Source: Termitomyces sp. T153 (Eukaryota > Basidiomycota > Agaricomycetes > Agaricales > Lyophyllaceae). Taken from it: a stretch of 64,000 nucleotides of DNA. How positions within the stretch are numbered: position 1 is the first letter of the stretch; each line of letters opens with the position of its first letter. Below the pieces are notes generated by a model that searched no databases, was not told the origin of the DNA, and saw only the letters and a list, made by a program, of their open reading frames with translations. The position numbers were made by a program, and so were the translations under genes. The DNA lies in the NCBI GenBank assembly GCA_018296165.2, contig JACKQL020000049.1, positions 62,001-126,000 of the forward strand, written 5' to 3'. Of this stretch, positions 48,030 to 58,991 are shown piece after piece.

Positions 48030-50150
48030 CAAGTAGACTTCAACCTTCTAGCCAGCTGCACAGGGTGCTGTATGCCTTGCAGCTCCAGGTAGCAATCAAG
48101 GGCCTCAAGATCCTTGCACATAGTGAGGGACTTCCAAGTAGTGTTCTCCAGACTCCACTGAACCTCAAATTTGAGGTTTGTTCTTACCCAATGATGAACC
48201 ATTTCTGGTTGTCTGGCATACCAAAGTCATATGGCTCTGGTGTTGCCCCATTGAAAAATAGCACAACATTGCTGGCTTTATACAGTTGCAATAGCAACAC
48301 ATGGAACATAGAATGGATCCTACATTCTTGGAATGCCATAAGCAACTCCAATACATGATTGGAGGTCTCATTGTAGGCCTCTAAGATTTTGTATGGCCCA
48401 ACCCACTTTGGGCAGAGCTTCCTGGCTCTGCTTCTTAGAAGGTTGAGGTTCTTTATTGAATGGTACACCAGTGCACCTTTCTCCAGCTCTGAGTCCACTC
48501 TTCAATGTGAATTTGCAGTACACATCTGGAAAATGCATGCCTCAATGATTGCATTGTGTGCTGCCACCAAGTTCTCAGGAGCTTGGTGGTCAAACTGCTT
48601 GATTTTCCTAGGAATCACAGAGTCTGAATGGATCTCCTGTATCATTGATGGCATGTAGCCACTGTTCAACTTGAATGGTGTGTACTTAGTCATCTCAGAA
48701 ATGTGCATTTTAATCACAAACTTGGTTAGGTCTATGTGACTTAACCACTGGGCACACTATGGTGCACAAGATCTGGCCAATGTTTCAGTTGGCATGCTCA
48801 GTTTGTTCATCCATCTGTGGATGGAAGGACATGGACATTAGGAGCTGGGCTCCTAGCAAGTTGTATAGTTCACACCACCATTTCAATGTGAACTTAGAGT
48901 CACAGTTGCTGACAATAGAACTTGGGAAACTGTGTAGTCTCACAATTTCTTGCATGTCAATCTAGGACAGCTGTGAAGCTGTCATGGTTGTGTGCACTGG
49001 TATAAAGTGTACCATGCTTGTTATGTGACAAATACCTACCCATAGGTAGTTATACCCCTTAGACTCTGGGAAAGGACCTATAAAGTCCATCCCTATTAAG
49101 TCCCATGGCTTGACTGGCATGGGCAGGGAATGGAGTTTCCCTGAAGGAAGCTGATTGCTCTCTTTTGCCTGCTGACACAGTTGGCAGGTAGTGCAGAATG
49201 CTCATGTGTCTGCTATCATGGTTGGCCACCAATACCAATGATGAATGTATTCCATAGTTCTCTGGGCACCAAAATGCCCAACCATGCAAATGTGCTTGGT
49301 CAAGTAGATTGATTACCATCTCTTGTTCACAAGGTATATGCAATACTTCATGCTCATGAGATTGGTAGTCCAGATAAGCTTGTCCTTCAGCTGATGTTGA
49401 ATCTCAGCAAAGAGCTTGTCTTTGCTGACTGAGAAAATCTCTGTCTGACTGAAGCTGTGGTTGTGGCACACAGGCCATCCCAAGGATGGCCTTGCTGAGA
49501 GTCATATCACCAGAGCTGTCAAGGCTCTTGGAGCCCTGCTGGGCCTGAACTGATCCATCCATGCTGTCATTAATGTCAGCAAGGACTTGTGCCTCTACAT
49601 CACAAAGTTTGTGGCAATCCTACACCTGCCAGCTTCTGCAGCTCAGTCTGTTGCCAAGAGTGCAAATCTGATCCAGTTGAGCTTGCATTTCTTGCAGGTG
49701 CATTAGGGGCAAATAATCCCCCTCTGGGTCAATTTGCACATCTGTACATATACAGTCATATACATGATGCATATCTTGGGGAGAGTCACTCTCAAAGTAG
49801 CAGGATAAGCAGTCCACTACCTTATTGAGCTCTCCTTTTACATATGTGATGTCAAAATCAAATCTCAACATGTAATCCATCCACCATCATTGATGGAGTG
49901 AGAGGTTCTGTTGAGTCTTAAAAAACTCAAGAGCTTTGTGATCCATATTACATGGATTTTATATCCTAGTAGCTTATCCTCCCATTTTAGAAAGGCTTCT
50001 GGGATAGCCAACATCTCTAGTTCATGCATGGCATAGTTTTGATGTGCATAGTTTATATCACTTTGCTTGCACATAGCAGTCAATTTTCTCTGGAGTGACT
50101 TAGTGCACTTCAACATAAAATATGAGTAGCATTTGGCCTCATCTATGAGA
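48030..50150 (-). pseudogene. Gypsy remnant I: RNase H, integrase, chromo-like tail
   Basis: RNase H (50116-49620) has NYAMHELEMLAIPEAFLKWE, FDITYVKGELNKVVDCLSC and YFESD. The integrase zinc region lies at 49343-49059, core fragments are frame-broken, and the C-terminal part is at 48717-48184 (YTPFKLNSGYMPSM, KLCPKWVGPYKILEA, RIHSMFHVLLL). A chromo-like tail ends near 48030 (TTWKSLTMCKDLEALDCYLE). The set resembles marY1-type gypsy pol. RT is absent because the sequence right of 50525 is displaced by the nested solo LTRs. Confidence 0.8.
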
Positions 50151-50266
50151 TTTATGTCATAGAGGACTGTCCAAAGTCCTCCTGATCACCATTGCAGAAT
50201 TGATGCAAAGCAATTCTGTCTTCCCAGGTCAATGCCCTCCATGTAGCTGCTGTAGGTCTGCATTGC

Positions 50267-50337
50267 ACCACCAGCTGTTCAATCACATTGTACCACCAGC
50301 TGTTCAATCACATTGTACCACTGGGTGTTCAATCATA
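50267..50337. repeat. Minisatellite, 25-bp unit, nearly three copies
   Basis: Units starting at 50267, 50292 and 50317 (ACCACCAGCTGTTCAATCAC...); the third is shorter and diverged. Confidence 0.85.
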
Positions 50338-50529
50338 ACAACCAACCTGGCCTCAGTCAAGGCAAGGTCAGGTGCCACAATTGTACCTAGCATAGCCCAT
50401 CTCTGATAGTTCACAACAGCCTGCCTTGCCCATGTAATCACATGGCTTTTTGCCAGGCTATTGCAGCACCTGGAGTAGGTTTAAGGCTTCATTGAACAGT
50501 GACAGTGGGGGTAAACAATCCCCACCTAT

Positions 50530-52637
50530 TGTCAGGTTCTGCTGACCACAGGGGTTCAGCTTAACTGGGTAAGTCTTTACTAGGTGGATGCAATGCCCTG
50601 CACTTATAGCCTAGTGCTCCAGGGAGGTCCAGACTTCAGATACTTGTGAGAGTAAGCTAGGGAGAGCAGTCCAAGCAAGTCCAGGGTGGTCCAGGGAAGT
50701 CTAAGACAAGATACAAATAAGGGTTGGGCTTGAAGGATGCCCAGGTACAAGTTCAGAGGTGAGTACTGAGTGTGTGAGGCAAGCAGAGGTCATGCAAGTG
50801 ATGGAAGCAGGACCAGAGATTGATGAGGAATCAATTAGTGTTGATGGGTCCTGGGGCCAAGTGTAGGGCAAGGTCTGGAGTTAGTTATGAATGTATGGGG
50901 TCATAAATATATGAACAGGGATATGCATGGAGTTTGTGATGGAGTTAGAGTTGAAAGGAATTCAGGCAACTATAGAGGAAATTGAAGTCGACAAGACAGA
51001 ACAGAGTCAAGATGAGACAGAGACAAGAACAAGATAGATTGAACAAGATGCAATGTCAGGTTCTGCTAACCATGGGGGTTTAGCTTAACTGGGTGAGTCC
51101 TTACTAGGCAGATGCAATGTCCTGCACTTATAACCTAGCATTCTGAAGAGGTCAGGACTTCAGATACTTGCAAGGAGAAGCTAGAGGAGATGGTCCAAGC
51201 AAGTCTGGAGTGGTCTGGGAAAGTCTAAGACAAGGTATGAAGAAGGGTTAGGCTAGAGAGAAGACTCAGGTACAAGTCTGGAGCAAATATACAGATTGGG
51301 GAGCAAGTGGAGGTTATGCAAGTGATGAGAGTGGAGCTGGAGATTGATGGGGGATCAGTTGATGATAATGGATTCTGGGGCCAAGCATAGAGTTCAGTCT
51401 GGAGTTAGTTATAAATGTTTGGGAGTCATAATCATATGATCAGATTTTGTAATGAGATTAGGGCTGAAAGGAACTTAGGCAATGATAAAGGAAATAGAGA
51501 CAGGTGAGATAAGATGGAGTTGAGACAAGGCAGAGATGAAAATGAGATATATTGAGGAGACTCAAGACCAGAGATAGAAATAAAGACAAGACTGGAAAAT
51601 GTAACAGAGACAAATGTAACAGGAAACAGTAACCACAGGTAATATCAAGAATAGTGTAGCAGATGCTACTCTACAACTTATATACTAACTACCAGGCCTC
51701 CTTCAGGAATTGAGGGTGCCATGGTGGAGCTTGTCAGAACTGTGCAGGGTTGACAGGTGTTGGTTCTAATCAGATAGTGGGCTGCATTCATGTTCTGATG
51801 AGAACTGATGGGAATGTGGTTTGCCCCATAGCTGTTGGGAAGGGAAGTTCTGGAGTGGTTGGGTAGGCTGAGGGGAGAAGTTAGAGATGTGTGCCTGGGT
51901 CAGAAGAGATGTTGGAGGGGCCCAGAGGCTTGGGAGGAAAAGGGGGAATGACAGGGCCTGCAGAGAATGTGTTGGGGTCTGCTAGGAGGTTGTCAGGGTT
52001 TGCCAGGGAAGCATTGGAGTTAGCTGGGGCAGGTGCCATGAGTGAGCAAAGGTTGGGGTGAGTTGAGGAGATGTTGGGGGGGGGACTCCAGGGAAGTGGG
52101 GTGGCTTGGGAAGCAGTCTGGAGGTCTGGGAGTAGGTTGTGACATGCAAGACTAGAGACAGAAATAGAGACAAAGCTGGAAAACATAACAAATACAGATG
52201 TAAGTAGGTAATATCAAGACTAACATAGCAGATATTACCCTACAACTTAAATACTAACTACTGGGACTCCTCTGGGAGTTGCAGGTCTGGTGGTAGGGCT
52301 CATTGGAGCCATGCAGAGTTGACAGGTATTGGTTCTGATCAATTAGCAGGCCACAGTGATACATTTGTGTGGGTCCATGATGTATACTTGGATTCAGGGG
52401 GAGCACCAGGGATATCCAGGGGCTCAGTGGGGAACAGAGGAGTAGCAGTGCCTGTAGGGGGAGATATAGAGCTGTCCAAAGGAGCATCAGAGTTAGTCAA
52501 GGAAGTGTCAGAGGTTGCTGGGGCAGGCACTGGGGTTAGGCAAAGGTTGGGGCAGGTTAAAGGAGTATTGGTGGGTACTGTGGGAATGTGGGGTTTGCTT
52601 GAGGAGGGGTCAAGAGGTCCAGGAGTGGGTTGTAACA
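50530..52637 (-). repeat. Solo LTR (outer), with target duplication
   Basis: 50530-51053 and 52150-52637 together make one LTR of about 1010 bp (TGTCAGG...GTAACA) of the A/C/D family. CCTAT flanks it at 50525-50529 and 52638-52642. It carries TAATATCAAGACT at 52209-52221 (complement of the RNA-start motif). Confidence 0.88.
51054..52144 (-). repeat. Solo LTR (inner), nested in the previous one
   Basis: TGTCAGG...GTGACA, 1091 bp, flanked by TGCAA at 51049-51053 and 52145-52149. Its RNA-start motif at about 51639 is mutated. Confidence 0.9.
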
Positions 52638-52642
52638 CCTAT

Positions 52643-53560
52643 GAACAGAGAAGGCATTGCAGATGATGCCTGGGAATTCCATAGTTTTCTTTGCTGGAGG
52701 TAATCTGTTACCTCCTGTGCTAGAAAGATCATGTACAGTTCCATGAACTTTACTGGGTTGGTTGGGATTATCCCTTCACCCAGCAACTGCTAGATTGCTA
52801 TATGCTTAGCTACTCTTGCAGCTAGGCATGCTGTGTTGAAGTCTTAGGAACCTCAACCTGGCCTGGCCAGAACACCAACACCCTCCTGCAGAGGATGTCC
52901 ATCAGGGTGTGCTTCACCATCCATATCTGAGGTGTCACCAACATTGTCTGTAATCATCTCGATGAATGCTGACAGTTCCACTGTGCACATGCTTAGCATG
53001 GGCCTAGCTCACAATTTTATAGGGCCACATGCCCTGTGAGGCTCATTCTCAGTACTCCTTAGTGGTGTAACCACTATAAAGGAGTCATGATGACCTCCTA
53101 CAGCCTCAGGGAAGAATCTCAGCCCTTCTGCTCACAACACTGTAGGTGCATATAAGAGAGTTTTCCCCTTGCTTAATGCCAACACTGCACTCTCTGGTTC
53201 TACCTTTGAGTACAACTGAGTAGAGGGCACTCAAGTGCCTTTTATGGTGATGCATGTCACACTACTTAGGGGTGATCAAACAGGAGTAGCTGCTGGTGGC
53301 CCTCCTGGCATTACCCCACTCTCTCTCCCCATGCCATGGTGTGACATGGCAAGATCCAACATTTCATGTAGAGCACTCTGCAATGCTCCATCAAACTCTG
53401 GTTCAGACCTAGGCCCAAACACCTGACCTTCCAAGGTCACCACATTGCCCATTGAGAAAGATGAAGATTAAAATTTTAGCATTGTGATTGTAACTAGTAG
53501 CAGTGAACTTCTTTTCTAGAAGTTTGGCTCCTGCTTTGCAAACAAGTTGAATTAGAAAAA
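52643..53560 (-). other. Decayed sequence, no recognised domain
   Basis: A minus-strand reading with NPVKFMELYMIFLAQEVTDYL can be followed for a short way, but no known domain was found. It lies between the solo LTRs and LTR F3. Confidence 0.3.
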
Positions 53561-53776
53561 TGTAATGTTTCTGTTATGGGTCTCACTGCTTACAGTTCAC
53601 ACTCCATAATCCAAAACTAAACAATTAGGTCCTACAAAGGATGAAGTAAGGTGCTGCCTTGAACAATTACAATAATAGTATTTATAGGTATCATCATGTG
53701 ACACTACCAAGCAGTATAATAATATTAAAGTAATATTATGATAGTTTAAGTGGAGATGTAATGGGTGTTCTGTCAC
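53561..53776 (-). repeat. Family F LTR copy 3
   Basis: TGTAATG...GTCACA, 216 bp, sharing ATGAAGTAAGGTGCTGCCTT with the other copies. Gypsy protease sequence follows on the same (minus) element just to the right, which links family F to that gypsy type. Confidence 0.72.
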
Positions 53777-53796
53777 AGTGCTCCTTGGGGGCTTCT

Positions 53797-54160
53797 TCAG
53801 CCACAAGTCATGTAATGATGAGGGCAGTGACTCATCTTCACCTCATTCTCAGTCCAGTCAATCTTGGGGTTTTGTTCACATAACCAGGTGAACCCCAAAA
53901 TCATGTCTTGCTTCTCCAAACTAGTGATGGCAAAAGCAGCTCTTTCTGAGTGGTCCTGATAACAAAGAACCAGGTACACCACAGAACAAATAAAGCCAGC
54001 TTCAATGAGCATGCCATTAATGTTGTACATAGGGATAGGATGAGAGAGGGGGCAAGTAGTGAGACTATGTTATTGCACATAGTCTGTGTTGAGGAAGAGG
54101 CCCATTGCCTACTGGCAAGCAGGGCAACCACACTTTGGATCTGCTGAGTGTCCATTGTTT
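53797..54160 (-). pseudogene. Gypsy remnant G: aspartic protease
   Basis: Open part 54030-53797: IPMYNINGMLIEAG in the upstream frame, then YQDHSERAAFAITSLEKQDM, ILGFTWLCEQNPKIDW and VKMSHCP. This is the marY1-type protease; ILGFTWL corresponds to the conserved hydrophobic strand. The DSG loop lies upstream (54100-54150) across a frameshift and reads as a damaged form. The reading runs straight into LTR F3, so pol has been deleted. Confidence 0.75.
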
Positions 54161-54399
54161 CAATTTCTACTTGTAGCTTAAGGGAATTGGTGGAAGGAGT
54201 GGAAGCAACAATGTATTGATGGGGGAGACAGTGTTTCTATGCAGAAATCTAGAGGCATGGGCTAGGAGGTGTATTCCCAGTGGAGACTTTAATGGGGGGG
54301 CTATGTACATCTGAGGGGCTTATCATTTCAGGTGTAGTATCAAGGGCAGTAACAAATATATTTGATTCTATTGGACAGAGGAGCAAAATGATTAGCACT

Positions 54400-55560
54400 A
54401 GGCAATGGGGGTATATAGGCCATCTGTCACCTACTTAAAAATCCTCCTCCAACTCTATGGGCACCTCCTCCAATCCATCCACCACCTCAGTGGAGGGGGT
54501 GGCTGTAGGCATGTCAAGAGAGGGGGCTCTGGCTGCATCCCAGGCTGCCAGGAGTTGAATGAGCAGCTCTTCCTGCTCCAATCAGATAGATAGCACACTT
54601 CCAGCCCTTAAAGGACAGTAATGGGTTTTCCACAGCATCAACACAACAGAGGAGTAGAGGATTGCTAATGTGAGGTGTTGACATCCATGGAGACTCTTTG
54701 GGGTAGGGCATGCATAGAGGCTGGCAGAGGAGCATGGAAGGCAGTAATGTAAGATGGAATGGGAAGGGTTGCACCTGCTTGTGGGGCTACTGGAGCATGC
54801 ATAGAAGGAGAAACTCAGGGGGTAAACCCACCATGAGCAAAGGAAACATGTGAGGTGTCTGTGGGGTGTTGGGTCCATTGCAGCTCCTGCTGCTGCTCCA
54901 TCAGCTGCCACTGCTCACATGCCACCTTGTACTAGGTGTCAACATGGACATTGTCTGGGCACCCATCCAGCCATACTGTCAATATGATCCATAAGAGAGG
55001 GGTGAAGCCCATTTTAGAAGGTTAGACAAAGCTGCAGACCATCTGGATACCCAGCCTGCTTGACTAAGGCACAGAACAAGTTGATGTGCTTATTTAGCAA
55101 CTGCTTCTCTTGACCATATTGTTTTTGGTCTTGAAGAGAAAGAGCTGTAGTCTTGGCAGGGTCAAGGGAAAAGAACTCAGCTTAGAACTCCTTCTCAAAC
55201 TCCATCCAGCTCAAAAAACTCTCTACTCCTCCAGGGCATTGGAAATGTGCCATGCATAGGTCAAAGCTTGGCTTGTCTTCATGTAGGAGAGGACCAAACC
55301 AATTTTCAGAGTGTCAGAGGGAAAAGCTTCACTGCTCAACTAGATGTAGGTGATACAGGATTGAAGGAAACATTCCCCCACCCTATGGTCCCCATCAAAT
55401 ACATCAGGAAGTGCAGGGCAAGGAACTTTGGAGTGAGAGGGTGCAAGCTCCAAGCTAGGTGCAGAAGAAAATCTTCCTGCAGCTGCTAGGAGTCCAGGGA
55501 GGGGAGTGGAAGCAAAGGGGAGGTGTTTCAGGAGGGCCTAGAGGAAGAGGGACACTGCTT
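54400..55560 (-). pseudogene. Gypsy remnant G: gag
   Basis: Broken reading upstream of the protease in the same orientation, with MEQQQELQW, segments such as LVLCLSQAGYPDGLQLCLTF, LHPSLMDHIDSMAGW and FREFFELDGV, which fit the capsid region of marY1-type gags. No intact zinc knuckle was found (a CCGKPITVL-like remnant may be it). Multiple stops. Confidence 0.5.
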
Positions 55561-55844
55561 CAGTGGTTTGACATAGTCCAGTGAATTCAGCAGTGTGGGA
55601 GGTAATGGAAGCTTAAGTAAGTTGAACCTGTGTCTCTAGGGACAACAAACAACTTCAGGCATTGTTCTGGGGACTCAAAGCATCAGGGGGAAGTGCTGGA
55701 GGGGTTGGTTGGGTTATAAGAGGATCACAGGGAGTAGTAAGACACTGGCAGGGGAGAGACCTTTTGAAGAACTGAACATAAAACTCAGGCAATCAAAAAG
55801 GGGGACCCCAGACCAAATCTAGAGACCTGTTCTGCTGTAGGGGC

Positions 55845-56110
55845 AACCTCTGGAGGCTCTGGCTCAATCACACAACTGGCAGAGGGAGATCCAAAGTCTA
55901 TTCAGCAGCTACAAGAAGTTCTGGAGTTATAGTTACACACCTGGCAGAGGGAGATCCAAAGAGAACAAGTCTAAGAATTCCCAATGCCAGTGTTCAGAGA
56001 ATTTACTCTAGAGCTTCTTGGAAAATCACTCAACAACAACCAAATCTGGAGTCTGACCCCAAAGCAGAAATCCATTGTAATTGGCCTTGATCTCCAGACT
56101 CCTGGTGTAA
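55845..56110. repeat. Repeat K, copy 2
   Basis: Similar to 43120-43335; here a GGCAGAGGGAGATCCAAAG segment is itself duplicated (about 55876 and 55942). Confidence 0.55.
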
Positions 56111-56540
56111 GCAGAGAAGAATGAAGAAAAATCATAAGGAGGGAGAACAGGATGAGGGAGAATGGGACATCCCCTGACAGGAGCTTGACTTGGGAGCTGA
56201 GATGCTGGATGGAAGGAACCAACAAGCTACCCAGCAAGCATTGCCAAGAGTAAAAGAGTTTAGATATTGGGAAGGCAAGTTATCAGCAGATGGCAAGGGA
56301 TTTCTATGGGAAGTTGTGTGAACACTGGCAGGATCAAACTGTAGTAAAGTGGCTACAAACCAGCATGCCTGAAAAGGCATCTGGCCAGAGTACCATTTGG
56401 GAGTGTCCATAATTACCATACCCTTAGCATACTGCAGGAGCTACATCTACTATCCCCAAGCATAGTCGTGTGAAGGTAGCTCTTGAAACAAATCAAACAG
56501 CCCAATCATCCCACTTCCTCAAGTGGCTGTGTTTCATCTG
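56111..56540. other. Decayed repeat flank before the host gene
   Basis: No gene is supported. CpG rises sharply from about 56540, marking the edge between repeat and host sequence. Confidence 0.4.
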
Positions 56541-56625
56541 AGGCCCCGTGATGATCACCGCTGTGGGCCGGACACTTGATTTGACTCCATGGCAGCGCTT
56601 TGCTGGTTGTTCTCGAACGAATCGA

Positions 56626-57879
56626 ATGTCATCCGCCCACTACGCCCGCCTCAACGACGCCGAGCACGAGCTGGACGCTGCCTTTGACGGCGACGAGTAC
56701 GAGCACGAGCACGAGCCCTCCAGCTCTTCCCACGCTCCTTCTTCAAACATCCCTGGCGCTTACGACTTTGAGCGCGAGTACGACTTTCCTCCGCCCGGCT
56801 CGCCGCCCACGCCGTCTGCCCGTGCCCTCCCAAACGACTACGGCAACTCGAACGGTCTCCTCCCCGACGCCGACCCCGCACGCCCCGGTCCCCGACGCCC
56901 ATCATTCTTCCGCCGCGCAGTGGGCGCCCTCCTTCCCTCCCACTACATCCGCGTTCCCAACTCTGATGCATCCTCCTCTCGCATCGTAGGCGCAGGGACA
57001 GAAAACGACGGCGTCTTCGCCAATGTCGTCGCTAAACCCCAGGGCGCCCAGCCTCAGGTCGCAGCAGACGGAACCATTTTTATGGCTCCCGAAGAAACTA
57101 CCCAGAAAGATGTTCCTCCCGTACGCCCTCAAGAACTCATTATATATTCTTGATAACCTATACCCCCGCAGTCCTATGCAGATGCCCAAGCCGACGCAGT
57201 CCCCGCCTACTGGGAAACCACCATCCACGCCCCATCAACAGACCCCGATGGCCCCATGATAATCGACGATCTCCCAACTGGCAGTCCCTGGCTCTTCTTT
57301 ACGAACCTCTTCATCTCCTTCTTCTTCCAATTCATCGGCTTCCTCTTCACCTACCTCCTCCACACCTCCCACGCCGCCAAATACGGTTCACGCGCTGGGC
57401 TCGGGCTCACCCTTATCCAATTCGGGTTCTACTCCCGCACCATGTCCTCTTCATCCAGTGGAGACGACATGTCCAACGCCCCCGTCCCCACGCCTCTGCC
57501 AACCTCCAACGTCCCTGGCGCAGGCTCAGCCCCCGTCGCAGACGACACCATCCCCCCGCTCTCCATCTCATCGCACGACTGGCTCGCCTTCCTTTTCATG
57601 ACTCTCGGCTGGTTCATCTTCCTCTCCTCCGTGATCGCGTATCTCCGCATCAAGCGCTGGGAACGCTCTATCCGCTCACCGCCTCCATGTCCGTCGCCCG
57701 AGTCTCTCGAGAGGGATAGGGAACTCAGGAGGAATTTGGCTAGCGTGTTCGGGTTTTCGTTTGAAGATGATGGGCAGGAGGGATCTAGGGCGAGGGCTGT
57801 CGATCAGAGGACCAGGGAGGAGTTGGAGGCGCAAGATGCGAGGCTTGCGAGGGATTTAAGGACTGCTGGGTTGCTTTGA
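56626..57879 (+). CDS. Bsd2/Ndfip-family membrane adaptor (metal homeostasis)
   Basis: Exons 56626-57120 and 57172-57879, about 400 residues. Yeast Bsd2 and animal Ndfip proteins are Golgi/endosomal membrane adaptors that recruit Rsp5/Nedd4-type ubiquitin ligases to metal transporters and other cargo. The family block is clear: LPTGSPWLFFTNLFISFFFQ..GF with the first membrane segment (about 204-228), AAKYGSRAGLGLTLIQFGFY as the second (about 235-253) and WLAFLFMTLGWFIFLSSVIAYL as the third (about 302-323). The N-terminal 165 residues are acidic and Pro/Ser-rich, as in relatives. Splicing joins PP to SY, forming PPSY (164-167), the ligase-binding PY motif. The start at 56626 is preferred over 56548, whose extra 26 codons do not look like the family. 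CpG-rich and intact. Confidence 0.9.
57121..57171 (+). other. Intron of the Bsd2-like gene
   Basis: GTACGC..TTGATAAC..CCGCAG, 51 nt, phase 0. Reading through it gives a stop after ten-odd codons; removing it joins the two parts of the conserved protein. Confidence 0.85.
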
Positions 57880-58991
57880 TTTTGTATCTTACTGCTATTA
57901 GTACGTTGTTTCTCTTTCTTGCTCTCGTTATGTCACGCAATTTACTTGGTCCTCAGCTGCTTCATTAGACTTTGTATCTTGGGCTTGAAGTGATTTTGCA
58001 AGCTGTTACCCATCGACATAAACAGAAGGAGAAAATACCTAGAAACTTGATCATGTTGTATTTTTGTTGGAGACCTATATTTATCATTGCTTTGTTCTCA
58101 AATTTTCCATGTACATGAGCATGGACCTTTCATCCATATCAGAGAGGCGTTCTTCGGTAGGGCGTAATGTTGTATCGATGGTCGATTCCACATGATCAAC
58201 ATTTTACTCAGCCAACCATCAATCATTAATCCCTTGACTGACAACGTCAAGTTACGTGCCCATCTACATCTCCATCATGATCGTCACTTCCTCATCGCCT
58301 CCACATCAGGTAATTCGGGCGGAAATGGTCTCTCTACGTGTCGAGTCTAAGATTCGAAGTTGCACAGACATATCTAAGTGGCGCAGAAACCCATTGAAGG
58401 TAGCACAGACATCTAAGTGGCGCAGAAAATGTCTAAGTGGCGCAGAAACCCATTGAAGGCTATGTTATCTACATTGTTCATGAGAAAATTCTCATCATTA
58501 TTGTATTGTAAGCCTTTGACCTGTCCGTTTTATCTCGTTTGACTATGATAATCTGTTTTCCAGGTCAGTCAGTTTTCTCAAAGTGACTTTCAGTACACTT
58601 ACTGCTGTATGTACACTTGGGATTTGTTCAGCGTCATTATTGCAAGCCTTTTATTTTTTGACCATTACAGTCCCAAGTCATGCCATAGCCCGGTACAAAG
58701 TCATCCACATCTCTGCACTTTCCAAGAGTTTCTCTGGAGGGAAATTTACATTGTCAATAACTTAAGCATACAGCAAACATACAAAATATACTCCTACCCC
58801 ATACTGACATGTTAGTACTTGACCGCCAGTGATGCAAAATCAAAACTTGCTGATCTTAGCTTGACCATGAAACATCTTGGCTCTGTTAAAAAGTAGAAGT
58901 AGATTTGAAAAAGTGGAGTGGAACTAGATTGAAATATTGATGTCCCTGAGGTTATTCTCATTCTAGGAAAGGTCTTACATAAATGGACTTT
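57880..58991. other. 3' flank of the Bsd2-like gene; no further gene
   Basis: Holds a short irregular repeat at 58373-58460 and a chance-length reading at 58583-58765 (+) without recognisable domain. Confidence 0.4.
58373..58460. repeat. Short irregular tandem repeat
   Basis: TCTAAGTGGCGCAGAAA occurs three times, two of them followed by CCCATTGAAGG. Confidence 0.85.

Noticed and set aside
50267..50337. CRISPR-like array
   Set aside because: Units are directly adjacent without spacers, in a fungal retrotransposon; it is a minisatellite.
58583..58765. 60-codon plus-strand reading with a hydrophobic start, as a small secreted protein
   Set aside because: The hydrophobic stretch has no clear cleavage context, overlaps another frame of equal length, and has no other support.
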